Assembly (NCBI RefSeq): GCF_004016505.1
Contig: NZ_SACR01000002.1
Coordinates: forward strand, 682,001-746,000
Direction: 5' to 3'
DNA length: 64,000 nt
Origin: Rubrivivax rivuli
GTDB lineage: Bacteria; Pseudomonadota; Gammaproteobacteria; Burkholderiales; Burkholderiaceae_C
Of the stretch, positions 36,811 through 43,861 are shown piece after piece (the first letter of the stretch is position 1; each line of letters opens with the position of its first letter). The notes beneath the pieces are model-generated. The model did no database searches. It was not told the origin of the DNA and was given only the letters and a program-made list of their open reading frames with translations. Both the position numbers and the translations under genes were made by a program.

Positions 36811-37182
36811 TCAGCCGCCGGCGCGCTTGGCCTTGAAGCCTTCGGCCAGCAGCAGCGTCAGCACCTTGTCGGCGTGGTCGCCCTGCACTTCCAACACGCC
36901 GTCCTTGGCCGTGCCGCCGGCCCCGCAGGCGCTGCGCAGGCGTTTGCCCAGGGCCCCCAGAGCCTCGGCGTCCAGCGCCAGGCCACGCACCACGGTGACG
37001 GTCTTGCCGCCCCGGCCCTGCTTCTCGCGCGTGACGCGCGCGGTGCCATCGCCGGCCGGCACGGCCTTGGCCAAGGCCTTGCAGAGGCAGGCCGCCAGCG
37101 GCTGGCGGCAGGCCGGGCACATGCGGCCGGTGTCGGTGGAATAGACGAGGCCGGTTTCCCCGGCCGAGGCGTTCTTGCGCAT
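36811..37182 (-). CDS. yciH: SUI1/eIF1-like translation factor (YciH family)
   Basis: This 123-residue protein ends in an eIF1/SUI1 domain (about 48-120) recognisable by RGGKTVTVVRGL, LGKRLRSACGAGGTAKDGVLEVQGDH and a final GFKAKRAGG. The N-terminal 40 residues hold four cysteines in CPACRQPLAACLC, possibly binding zinc. Bacterial YciH modulates initiation fidelity, though its exact role is unsettled. It is followed after nine bases on the same strand by nothing of its own pathway; the SNF2 helicase gene ends just upstream, so the two may share a transcript. Confidence 0.9.
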   Translation of the reverse strand: MRKNASAGETGLVYSTDTGRMCPACRQPLAACLCKALAKAVPAGDGTARVTREKQGRGGKTVTVVRGLALDAEALGALGKRLRSACGAGGTAKDGVLEVQGDHADKVLTLLLAEGFKAKRAGG

Positions 37183-37191
37183 GCCGCGGTT

Positions 37192-39687
37192 CTACCGCAA
37201 GGGCGCCAGCAAGCCCCGCAGGTCGTCTTCACCGAACTTCGGCGCGAAGGCTGCGTCCTGCCCCAGCACGCCTTCGGCCAGCGCGGCCTTGCGCGCCTGC
37301 AGCGCGAGCAGGCGTTCTTCGATGCTGCCTTCGGCCACCAGCTGGTAGGCGAACACCGGCCGGTGCTGGCCGATGCGGTGCGCGCGCGCCGTGGCCTGGG
37401 CCTGCACCGCCGGGTTCCACCAGGGGTCGAGGTGGATCACGGTGTCGGCAGCCGTGAGGTTCAGGCCCACGCCGCCGGCCTTCAGGCTCAGCAGCAGCAG
37501 CGGCGCTTCGCCGGCCTGGAAGGCGCTCACCACCTTGCCACGCTGCGCGGCGGGCGTGTCGCCTGTCAGCTGCAGCCAGGGCAGGCGCTCGGCCGCAGGC
37601 AGAGCGGCCAGGGCCTCGGCCACCAGCGCCAGCATCTCGGTGAACTGGCTGAACACCAGCACCTGGCGGCCCTCGGCGATGAGCGCCGGGAGCATCTGCA
37701 TCAGCAGCGCGAGCTTGGCGCTGGGCACGCCAGCGGCACCCGGCGTCTTCAGAAGGCGCGGGTGGTTGCACACCTGGCGCAGCTTGAGCAGCGCGTCCAG
37801 CACCTCGATCTGCCCGCGCGCCAGGCCCTGGCGTTCGAGAACGCGCCGCACCTGCTCGTCCACCGCGATGCGCACGGTCTCGTAAAGCGTGCGCTGCGCG
37901 CCTTCCAGCGGCACGCGGCGCAGCACTTCGGTCAGCGGTGGCAGCTCGGGCGCCACGTCTTCCTTGCGCCGGCGCAGGATGAAGGGGCGCAGGCGCCGCG
38001 CCAGCAGCTCGGCGCGCGCGGTTTCGCCGTTCACCTCGATGGGCTTGCGCCACAGGCGCGTGAAGCTGCGCGTGTCGCCCAGGAAGCCCGGCATCAGCAG
38101 ATCGAAATGCGCCCACAGCTCGCCAAGGTGGTTTTCCAGCGGCGTGCCGGTCACGCACAGGCGGTGGCGTGCGCGCAACTGGCGCAGCGCGCGCGCGGCG
38201 CGGCTGCCAGCGTTCTTGGCCTGCTGGGCTTCGTCGAGCACGAGCAGGTGCCAGTCGCGCGCGGCGAGCGTGTCGATGTCGCGCCAGACGAGGGCGTAGG
38301 TGGTGAGCACGAGGTCGAAGGCCGGGGCCGGCGTGACGTCACCTTGATCGGCGGGCGGTGCGAGCACCGCCTCGCGTCCCGGCCCGTGCAGCAGCGCCAC
38401 GCGCAGGCCCGGCGCGTGGCGCGCGGCCTCGGCCTGCCAGTTGGCCAGCAGCGAGGTGGGCAGCACCACCAAGGCCGGCGCGGTGAGGCGGCCGGCCTCT
38501 TTCTCGGCCAGCACGTGGGCCAGCACCTGCAGCGTCTTGCCCAGGCCCATGTCGTCGGCCAGGATGCCCGCCAGCCCCTGCGCCCGCAGGTATTGCAGCC
38601 AGGCCAGGCCGTGCTGCTGGTAGGGCCGCATCGGGGTGGCCAGGCCGGCCGGTGCTGGCACGGCGGGCGGCGCGCCGGCATCACGCAGGCGCGCCACCAG
38701 CGTGGCCAGGCCGGCATCGCCCTGCAGCTGCCAGGTCTGCGCCCCTGCACGGGCGCCCATGGTGTCGGCCAGAGACTCTTGCAGCGCCTGCACCTGCGCC
38801 GCTTCCCAGGCCGAAAGGCGCTGCGCGGCTTTCTCGGCGCTGTCTTCGGCCGGCAGCGTGAGCAGCAGGTCGAGCAGCGCCGTCACGATGCGCTTGAGCG
38901 GCCCCACCGGTGCCTCGATGCGCCTGCCGCCGGGCGCGCGCAGCGTCACCGTCATCGCATCGTCCATCGCGGCCAGTTCATCGGCCTGCAGCCAGCGACG
39001 GTCGCGGCGCAGCAGCGCGGCCAGCATGGGCGCGAGGTCGAGCACCTCGCCTTCCACCTCCACGCCCAGCGCCATGCGCCAGCCGCCTTCCTGGCCCACG
39101 CCCTGCCCCACCCCGCGCGGGCCTTGCAGCGGCAGCAGGCCCGCGACACCGCCATCGGTGGGCAGCGCGGCCACCACGGCGGGCTCCAGCCCGGCCTCGG
39201 CCAGCGGCTGCAGGCCCAGGTGCCAGCGCTGCACGGGCACGCTGAAGTGGGCGAACCCCGGCATCACCAGCACCTGCCAGCCCAGGGCCTGCAGGCGCGG
39301 CACCTCGTCGGCCCAGAAATCGGGCCAGTGGCCTTCTTCGCGCAGGGTCCACAGGTCGTCCAGGCCGGCGGCGGCCTCGGGCGCGCGCCACTGGGGCGCG
39401 AAATCAGGCAGCGGGCGCAAGGCACTGGCCCACAGCTGGTCGGCCGCGGTGGCTTCGGCGGCAAGGTCGCGGCCCGGTGGCACGGGCCAGGGCCGCGGCT
39501 GCAGCACGCTGCGCGGGGCGGGCACGGCGAAAGGCTCGTCGCCAGGCGCTGCGCCCGCCGCGGGATAGGTGTAGTGCACCTGCGCCACCGTCAGCTGCGC
39601 ACCGCGCGGCCCGAAGCCCGTGACAGCGCGGCTGCCGAGCAGGCCATCGCCGCGGGTGAGGGTGCGCAGGCGCAGACGCGGCTTCAT
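37192..39687 (-). CDS. SNF2-family DEAD/DEAH-type helicase-like ATPase
   Basis: This 831-residue protein has the SNF2 ATPase core in its C-terminal 480 residues. Motif I is DDMGLGKTLQ, motif II is VLDEAQQAKN, CVTGTPLENHLGELW follows, and VFSQF, LLSLKAGGVGLNLTAADTVIHLDPWWNP and QATARAHRIGQ form the second lobe. About 340 N-terminal residues precede it without the zinc-binding SWIM motif often found in bacterial relatives. These ATPases translocate on DNA or displace protein from it; RapA-like and unknown roles exist. It is divergent from a small acidic protein and just upstream of yciH. Confidence 0.9.
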   Translation of the reverse strand: MKPRLRLRTLTRGDGLLGSRAVTGFGPRGAQLTVAQVHYTYPAAGAAPGDEPFAVPAPRSVLQPRPWPVPPGRDLAAEATAADQLWASALRPLPDFAPQWRAPEAAAGLDDLWTLREEGHWPDFWADEVPRLQALGWQVLVMPGFAHFSVPVQRWHLGLQPLAEAGLEPAVVAALPTDGGVAGLLPLQGPRGVGQGVGQEGGWRMALGVEVEGEVLDLAPMLAALLRRDRRWLQADELAAMDDAMTVTLRAPGGRRIEAPVGPLKRIVTALLDLLLTLPAEDSAEKAAQRLSAWEAAQVQALQESLADTMGARAGAQTWQLQGDAGLATLVARLRDAGAPPAVPAPAGLATPMRPYQQHGLAWLQYLRAQGLAGILADDMGLGKTLQVLAHVLAEKEAGRLTAPALVVLPTSLLANWQAEAARHAPGLRVALLHGPGREAVLAPPADQGDVTPAPAFDLVLTTYALVWRDIDTLAARDWHLLVLDEAQQAKNAGSRAARALRQLRARHRLCVTGTPLENHLGELWAHFDLLMPGFLGDTRSFTRLWRKPIEVNGETARAELLARRLRPFILRRRKEDVAPELPPLTEVLRRVPLEGAQRTLYETVRIAVDEQVRRVLERQGLARGQIEVLDALLKLRQVCNHPRLLKTPGAAGVPSAKLALLMQMLPALIAEGRQVLVFSQFTEMLALVAEALAALPAAERLPWLQLTGDTPAAQRGKVVSAFQAGEAPLLLLSLKAGGVGLNLTAADTVIHLDPWWNPAVQAQATARAHRIGQHRPVFAYQLVAEGSIEERLLALQARKAALAEGVLGQDAAFAPKFGEDDLRGLLAPLR

Positions 39688-39768
39688 GCAGGCACTTTAA
39701 GCGCAGCCCTCCAGGGCCCACGGGCGCGAGGCCCCAGAATGCGCGCTCTGAAATCGCAAGGACTGCCC

Positions 39769-40218
39769 GTGGATCTGAAAGTGCCGATCTCGATCGCCGA
39801 TGAACTGACCGACGAGGTCATCACCTCCACCGGCCTGCTGAACCTCGCCAGCGGCGAGATCGGCCGCATCGAGTACGAGGATTACGACATCGACACCCAG
39901 GGTCTGCCCTTCGAGAGCGAAGACTACGAGTTCACCTGCGGCACGCTGTCGAACAACGGCAAGGACGTCGAGTTCCGCATCGAGGTCAACACCGTCACCG
40001 GCCAGTACTCGGTGAGCGCCAGCGAGCTGCTGGAGATCAAGGTGCGCGCCGCCGCGCTCTTCGCCGGCGTCAGCGGCGCGGCCCTGGCCGCGCAGGCCAG
40101 CGCGCGCGGCGCCGCCCCGGCGCCGGAAGCCGAGCCCACGCCGCCCAAGCGTTTCACGGGCAAAGCTGGCGGCAAGGCAACAGGCAAGGCGCCAGGCAAG
40201 GGCGGCAAGTTCCACTGA
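39769..40218 (+). CDS. Conserved hypothetical protein with acidic core and Gly/Lys-rich tail
   Basis: This protein of about 149 residues begins at a GTG preceded by AAGGA; an ATG ten codons earlier lacks such a site. The core (DLKVPISIADELTDEV, ASGEIGRIEYEDYDIDTQGLPFESEDYEFTCGTL) is acidic and beta-rich. The last 35 residues turn basic and repetitive (FTGKAGGKATGKAPGKGGK). No domain is recognised. Acidic core plus lysine tail could suit nucleic-acid or protein binding, but this is only a guess. It is divergent from the SNF2 gene. Confidence 0.65.
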   Translation: MDLKVPISIADELTDEVITSTGLLNLASGEIGRIEYEDYDIDTQGLPFESEDYEFTCGTLSNNGKDVEFRIEVNTVTGQYSVSASELLEIKVRAAALFAGVSGAALAAQASARGAAPAPEAEPTPPKRFTGKAGGKATGKAPGKGGKFH

Positions 40219-40347
40219 AGCACCCGGCGGCCCGTCCATCCGGCCCTGAGGCAGCCTGTCGCGCGGGGCGCACGAAGCCGGCCGTGCGACGCAGAATCGT
40301 GGTTTCCGAGACACCTTCAGGCGCATTTCGCGTCACACGGAGACCGC

Positions 40348-42384
40348 ATGACCCCACGTTCCCTGCCGGCGCTGCTGATCGCCGCCGCCCTGCCCCTGCA
40401 CATGCAGAGCGCCCTGGCCCAGGCTGCCACGGGCGCCCAGGTGCCGCTGATCGAGCGCGCCAAGTTCTTCGGCAACCCCACCAAGGCCGGCGGGCGCCTG
40501 AGCCCCGACGGCCGCTGGCTGAGCTGGGTGGCGCCTCGCGACGGCGTGCTCAACCTCTGGGTGGCGCCGCTGGACAAGCCCGAGCAGGCCCGAGCGCTCA
40601 CCAACGAACGCGTGCGGCCCATCCGCAGCAGCTTCTGGTCGCCCGATTCCAAGACCCTGCTCTACGTCAACGACCAGGGCGGTGACGAGAACTTCCGCCT
40701 CTACGGCGTGGACGTGGCCACCGGCACGCAGAAGAGCTACACGCCCTTCGACAAGACCGTGGTGCAGGTCATCGGCATCAGCCCCAAGGTGCGCGACCGC
40801 ATCCTCGTGGGCCTGAACAACCGCGACCCGCGTTTCCACGACGTGCACAGCCTGAACCTGGCCACCGGCGAACTGACGCTGGTGCTGAAGAACGAGGGCT
40901 ATGGCGGCTTTCGCGCCGACCGCGACCTGAACCTGCGCCTGGCCAGCCGGCCGAACGCGGCCGGCGGCAGCGACTACTTCCGCGTCAGCGACAACAAGGT
41001 GGAAGCCACGCCGATGATCAGCGTGGGCCTGGAAGACAGCCAGACCACCGCGCCGCTGGGCTACACCGCCGACGGCAAGACGCTGTACTGGGTGGACGCC
41101 CGCGGCCGCGACACCGCTGCGCTGATGGCGCAAGACGTGGCCAGCGGCCAGATGACGGTGGTGGCGCAAGACCGCCGCGCCGACATCACCGACGGCCTCT
41201 TCGACCCGCAGACCGGCCGCGTGCAGGGCTACGCCGTCAACTACCTGAAGAGCGAGCCCGTGGCGCTGGACCCGGCGCTGAAGGCCGACCTCGAGTTCCT
41301 GGTGCGCGAGACCAAGGGCCAGTTCAGCATCACCTCGCGCACCGAGGCCGACGACAAGTGGCTGGTGGCGGTGGACACCGTCACCGCACCGGCCGCCGTG
41401 CACGTGTACGACCGCAAGGCGCGCAAGCTCAGCCCGCTGTACGTGAGCCGCCCCGAACTGGTGGGCGCGCCGCTGGTGCCGATGCAGGCGCACGAGATCA
41501 AGTCGCGCGACGGGCTCACGCTGGTGAGCTACCTCACGGTGCCCGCCCAGGCCCAGCCCGACGCGCAAGGCAAGCCGCGCCAGCCCGTGCCCATGGTGCT
41601 GATGGTGCACGGCGGCCCATGGGCGCGCGACACGTACGGCTACGACGCCTACCACCAGTGGCTGGCCAACCGCGGCTACGCGGTGCTGAGCGTGAACTTC
41701 CGCGGCAGCACGGGCTTCGGGAAGAGCTTCGTGAATGCCGGCGACCTGCAGTGGGGCCGCAAGATGCACGACGACCTGCTCGACGCCGTGCAGTGGGCCG
41801 TGCAGCGCGGCGTGGCGCAGAAGGACAAGGTGGCCATCATGGGCGGCAGCTACGGCGGCTATGCCACGCTGGCCGGCCTGGCCTTCACGCCCAAGGAGTT
41901 CGCCTGCGGTGTCGACATCGTCGGCCCGAGCAACCTGTTCACGCTGCTGGGCACCATCCCGCCGTATTGGGAAGCCTTCAAGAAGCAGCTCTACCGCCGC
42001 ATGGGCGACCCTGGCACGCCCGAGGGCCAGGCGCTGCTGAAGGAGCGTTCGCCGCTGAACTTCGCGGCCAACATCGAGCGGCCGCTGCTCATCGGCCAGG
42101 GCGCCAACGACCCGCGCGTGAACGTGGCCGAGAGCGACCAGATCGTCGACGCCATGAAGGCGCGCAAGATCCCCGTGACCTACATCGTCTTCCCCGACGA
42201 AGGCCACGGCTTCGCGCGGCCGGTGAACAACATCGCCTTCAACGCGGTGACCGAGAACTTCTTGGCGCAATGCCTGGGCGGCCGTGCCGAGCCCATCGGC
42301 AGCACGCTCAAGCCCAGCACCGCACAGGTGCGCCATGGCGCCGAGTTCGCGGCCGGGCTGAAGGAAGCACTGGCGGCGAAGTAA
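40348..42384 (+). CDS. S9-family serine peptidase (acylaminoacyl/dipeptidyl peptidase-like)
   Basis: This 678-residue protein has a signal peptide (LPALLIAAALPLHMQSALAQ), an N-terminal beta-propeller (repeats such as RLSPDGRWLSWVAPRDGVLNLWV) and a C-terminal alpha/beta hydrolase domain. The catalytic triad is visible: Ser501 in GGSYGGY, Asp588 in GANDPRVN and His620 in DEGHGF. This places it in subfamily S9C, whose secreted members trim peptides, often after proline or acylated residues. GGAG precedes the ATG. A strong terminator follows. It stands alone, so any peptide substrate is possible. Confidence 0.93.
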   Translation: MTPRSLPALLIAAALPLHMQSALAQAATGAQVPLIERAKFFGNPTKAGGRLSPDGRWLSWVAPRDGVLNLWVAPLDKPEQARALTNERVRPIRSSFWSPDSKTLLYVNDQGGDENFRLYGVDVATGTQKSYTPFDKTVVQVIGISPKVRDRILVGLNNRDPRFHDVHSLNLATGELTLVLKNEGYGGFRADRDLNLRLASRPNAAGGSDYFRVSDNKVEATPMISVGLEDSQTTAPLGYTADGKTLYWVDARGRDTAALMAQDVASGQMTVVAQDRRADITDGLFDPQTGRVQGYAVNYLKSEPVALDPALKADLEFLVRETKGQFSITSRTEADDKWLVAVDTVTAPAAVHVYDRKARKLSPLYVSRPELVGAPLVPMQAHEIKSRDGLTLVSYLTVPAQAQPDAQGKPRQPVPMVLMVHGGPWARDTYGYDAYHQWLANRGYAVLSVNFRGSTGFGKSFVNAGDLQWGRKMHDDLLDAVQWAVQRGVAQKDKVAIMGGSYGGYATLAGLAFTPKEFACGVDIVGPSNLFTLLGTIPPYWEAFKKQLYRRMGDPGTPEGQALLKERSPLNFAANIERPLLIGQGANDPRVNVAESDQIVDAMKARKIPVTYIVFPDEGHGFARPVNNIAFNAVTENFLAQCLGGRAEPIGSTLKPSTAQVRHGAEFAAGLKEALAAK

Positions 42385-42404
42385 ACCCCAGCCGCCCAAA
42401 AGGC

Positions 42405-42442
42405 AACGGCCCCAGGGCAGCGCGCCCCGGGGCCGTTTTCGT
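42405..42442. terminator. Bidirectional rho-independent terminator
   Basis: AACGGCCCC (42405-42413) pairs perfectly with GGGGCCGTT (42429-42437) and is followed by TTCGTTT on the plus strand. On the minus strand the same stem is followed by GCCTTTT. It ends the S9 peptidase transcript and probably the convergent slyX transcript, whose stop codon is two bases away. Confidence 0.85.
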
Positions 42443-42443
42443 T

Positions 42444-42680
42444 TCAGTAGTGCGGCGGCAGCTCGTCGCGCAGGCTGCGGAAGGCCGGCTGCTGCGGCGC
42501 GGCCAGCACCTGCTCATGCAGCGCCGACAAGGCGCGCTGCAGCGCCTCGATCTGCGCCTGCTGGCGCACCACCACCTCGTTCAGGCGGTCGAGCAGGTCT
42601 TCGCTGTAGCTGGCCTTGATCTCCAGTTCGGTAAGGCGGGCCTCGATGCGGTCATCCATGCGTGCGGCTTCGTTTTGCAT
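42444..42680 (-). CDS. slyX: SlyX family protein
   Basis: This 78-residue protein is a single coiled coil (ARLTELEIKASYSEDLLDRLNEVVVRQQAQIEALQRALSAL) and ends in the family's diagnostic PPHY tail. SlyX proteins are widely conserved in proteobacteria but have no settled function; they are often near FKBP or lysis genes, which are absent here. The ATG at 42680 was kept, with an alternative ATG seven codons later. It is convergent with the S9 peptidase gene and shares its terminator. Confidence 0.85.
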   Translation of the reverse strand: MQNEAARMDDRIEARLTELEIKASYSEDLLDRLNEVVVRQQAQIEALQRALSALHEQVLAAPQQPAFRSLRDELPPHY

Positions 42681-42788
42681 GGACCTGATTGGACCGCAAA
42701 GCCCGCCCTGCGCTGCATGTGGTGCGCGGCAGTGCCCCGCAGGACCCGCAGGGACCGAGAGAAAGAGCGGCCGCGCCCGGCCGTCGCT

Positions 42789-43433
42789 TCAGACCTTGCG
42801 GCGCAGCCCTGCGGCGGCCAGGAGGGCCAAGCCGGCCAGGGCCAGGGTGCCGGGTTCGGGCACGTTGCTGGTGATGCTGGTGTCGACATAGGTCCTGAAG
42901 GTCAGATCCCAGTCCGGCGACCCGTAGCCGGGCATGGGCAGCACGCGGCCACCCGCGTAGGTGCTGATGCTGGTACCGACGATGCCGCGCGAGCCGAAGG
43001 CGCCCGGGCCGGTGACGCTGGTGATGTCGAAGTGGTAGGCGTTGCCGCCGACCAGATCCACCGCCTGGCTGGAGAAATCGAAGGAGAACCAGCACGTCGC
43101 CGTGCAGGTGACGTGGCCCGTGTAGGTGGCCGTGCCCAGCGCCGTGCTTGAACGGGTGGCACCGGCGCGCACCGACATCGTCACCGTGTTGCTGAGACCG
43201 TTCAGGTCGCTGGTGCCGTTGGAGAACAGCTGGATGGACGTGAGCCGGCCGGTGAGCCCGGCGGTGAAGCTCTGCCCCACGGGCAGGTTGTTGCCGGAGG
43301 TGCTGAAGCCAAAGGGAATGCCGATGCCGAAGGCTTCCTGGCGCTGATCGAGCACAGGTGCTGCGACCGCCGTGCCTGCGCACAGCAAGGTCAAGGTCGA
43401 AAGAGCAGCGGCAAAGTAGGGACGTGAGATCAA
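42789..43433 (-). CDS. PEP-CTERM sorting domain protein (exported, unknown function)
   Basis: This 214-residue protein has a signal peptide (AAALSTLTLLCAGTAVAA) and a C-terminal sorting tripartite signal: the motif VPEP at about residue 191, a hydrophobic helix (GTLALAGLALLAAAG) and the basic end LRRKV. In such systems exosortase cuts at PEP during export and biofilm matrix formation. The mature part is Ser/Thr-rich and beta-like, with two nearby cysteines (TCTATCW). Two further PEP-CTERM-type proteins occur in the window, but no exosortase gene. An FNR-like dyad lies about 85 bases upstream. Confidence 0.93.
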   Translation of the reverse strand: MISRPYFAAALSTLTLLCAGTAVAAPVLDQRQEAFGIGIPFGFSTSGNNLPVGQSFTAGLTGRLTSIQLFSNGTSDLNGLSNTVTMSVRAGATRSSTALGTATYTGHVTCTATCWFSFDFSSQAVDLVGGNAYHFDITSVTGPGAFGSRGIVGTSISTYAGGRVLPMPGYGSPDWDLTFRTYVDTSITSNVPEPGTLALAGLALLAAAGLRRKV

Positions 43434-43512
43434 GGGGGCCTCCGGCGAAAAACTGAAAAAGAGAGTGACGCTGAATTAGCCCGCCATTAGCAAAACCCAG
43501 GCCATCACTTCT

Positions 43513-43538
43513 AACTCATTGATTGATATCAATGAGTT
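43513..43538. promoter_or_regulatory. Perfect FNR/CRP-type dyad
   Basis: AACTCATTGAT-TGAT-ATCAATGAGTT has 11-bp perfect arms. Its core TTGAT-N4-ATCAA is exactly the FNR/Anr consensus for oxygen- or nitric-oxide-responsive regulators. It lies about 80-105 bases upstream of the PEP-CTERM gene start, a distance suited to an activator of that gene. Confidence 0.7.
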
Positions 43539-43642
43539 GCTTTCCCCCAGGGGATCGCTCGCCAGAACTGTCAAACCCTTCGACAGGCCGTTGATTTGCC
43601 GTCGATGCCAGGGCGCTACACCGCAGCGTTTTCGCCTTGCGT

Positions 43643-43680
43643 CAAATTGCACATCTTCGCGCGCAAAGACATGCAATTTG
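43643..43680. repeat. Long imperfect inverted repeat
   Basis: CAAATTGCA (43643-43651) and TGCAATTTG (43672-43680) are perfect arms. Inside them TCTT and AAGA also pair, around a CGCGCGCA centre, so a 38-base extended hairpin or a large protein-binding dyad is possible. It lies 210-250 bases upstream of the PEP-CTERM gene. Confidence 0.55.
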
Positions 43681-43861
43681 CAGATTCAGTGAATTACTGC
43701 ACGGCGCCTCTGGCAAAACCGCAATTCGTGAATTCGCGTGAATCGATGCCCGTGTTGATCGCGACACCGGCAAATGGTTTTCTCCATGGCGCGGGGTGGG
43801 CCGGCCAACACGCGCCGCCAGGGCCGGCTCCGGCTGGAGGTGCCGGCCCGGCCCGTTTCGC

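Larger units (their letters stand above)
43434..43861. other. AT-richer intergenic region with dyads
   Basis: This stretch of 428 bases between the PEP-CTERM gene (start 43433, minus) and the prolyl oligopeptidase gene (stop 43862, minus) is clearly richer in A and T than its surroundings. It holds the FNR-type dyad (43513-43538) and an inverted repeat (43643-43680), both listed separately. Small open frames across it on both strands look like by-products of the inverted repeat and have no credible start signals. It probably carries the promoter of the PEP-CTERM gene; no gene is supported. Confidence 0.6.

Noticed and set aside
36688..40218. A plus-strand frame of more than 1,100 codons across the SNF2 and yciH genes
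   Set aside because: Only its last part is a plausible gene (from 39769); the rest is antisense to the SNF2 gene with low-complexity composition.
43476..43676. Small open frame in the AT-rich gap upstream of the PEP-CTERM gene
   Set aside because: Its sequence mirrors that of the opposite strand because of an inverted repeat; no start signal or conservation clue.
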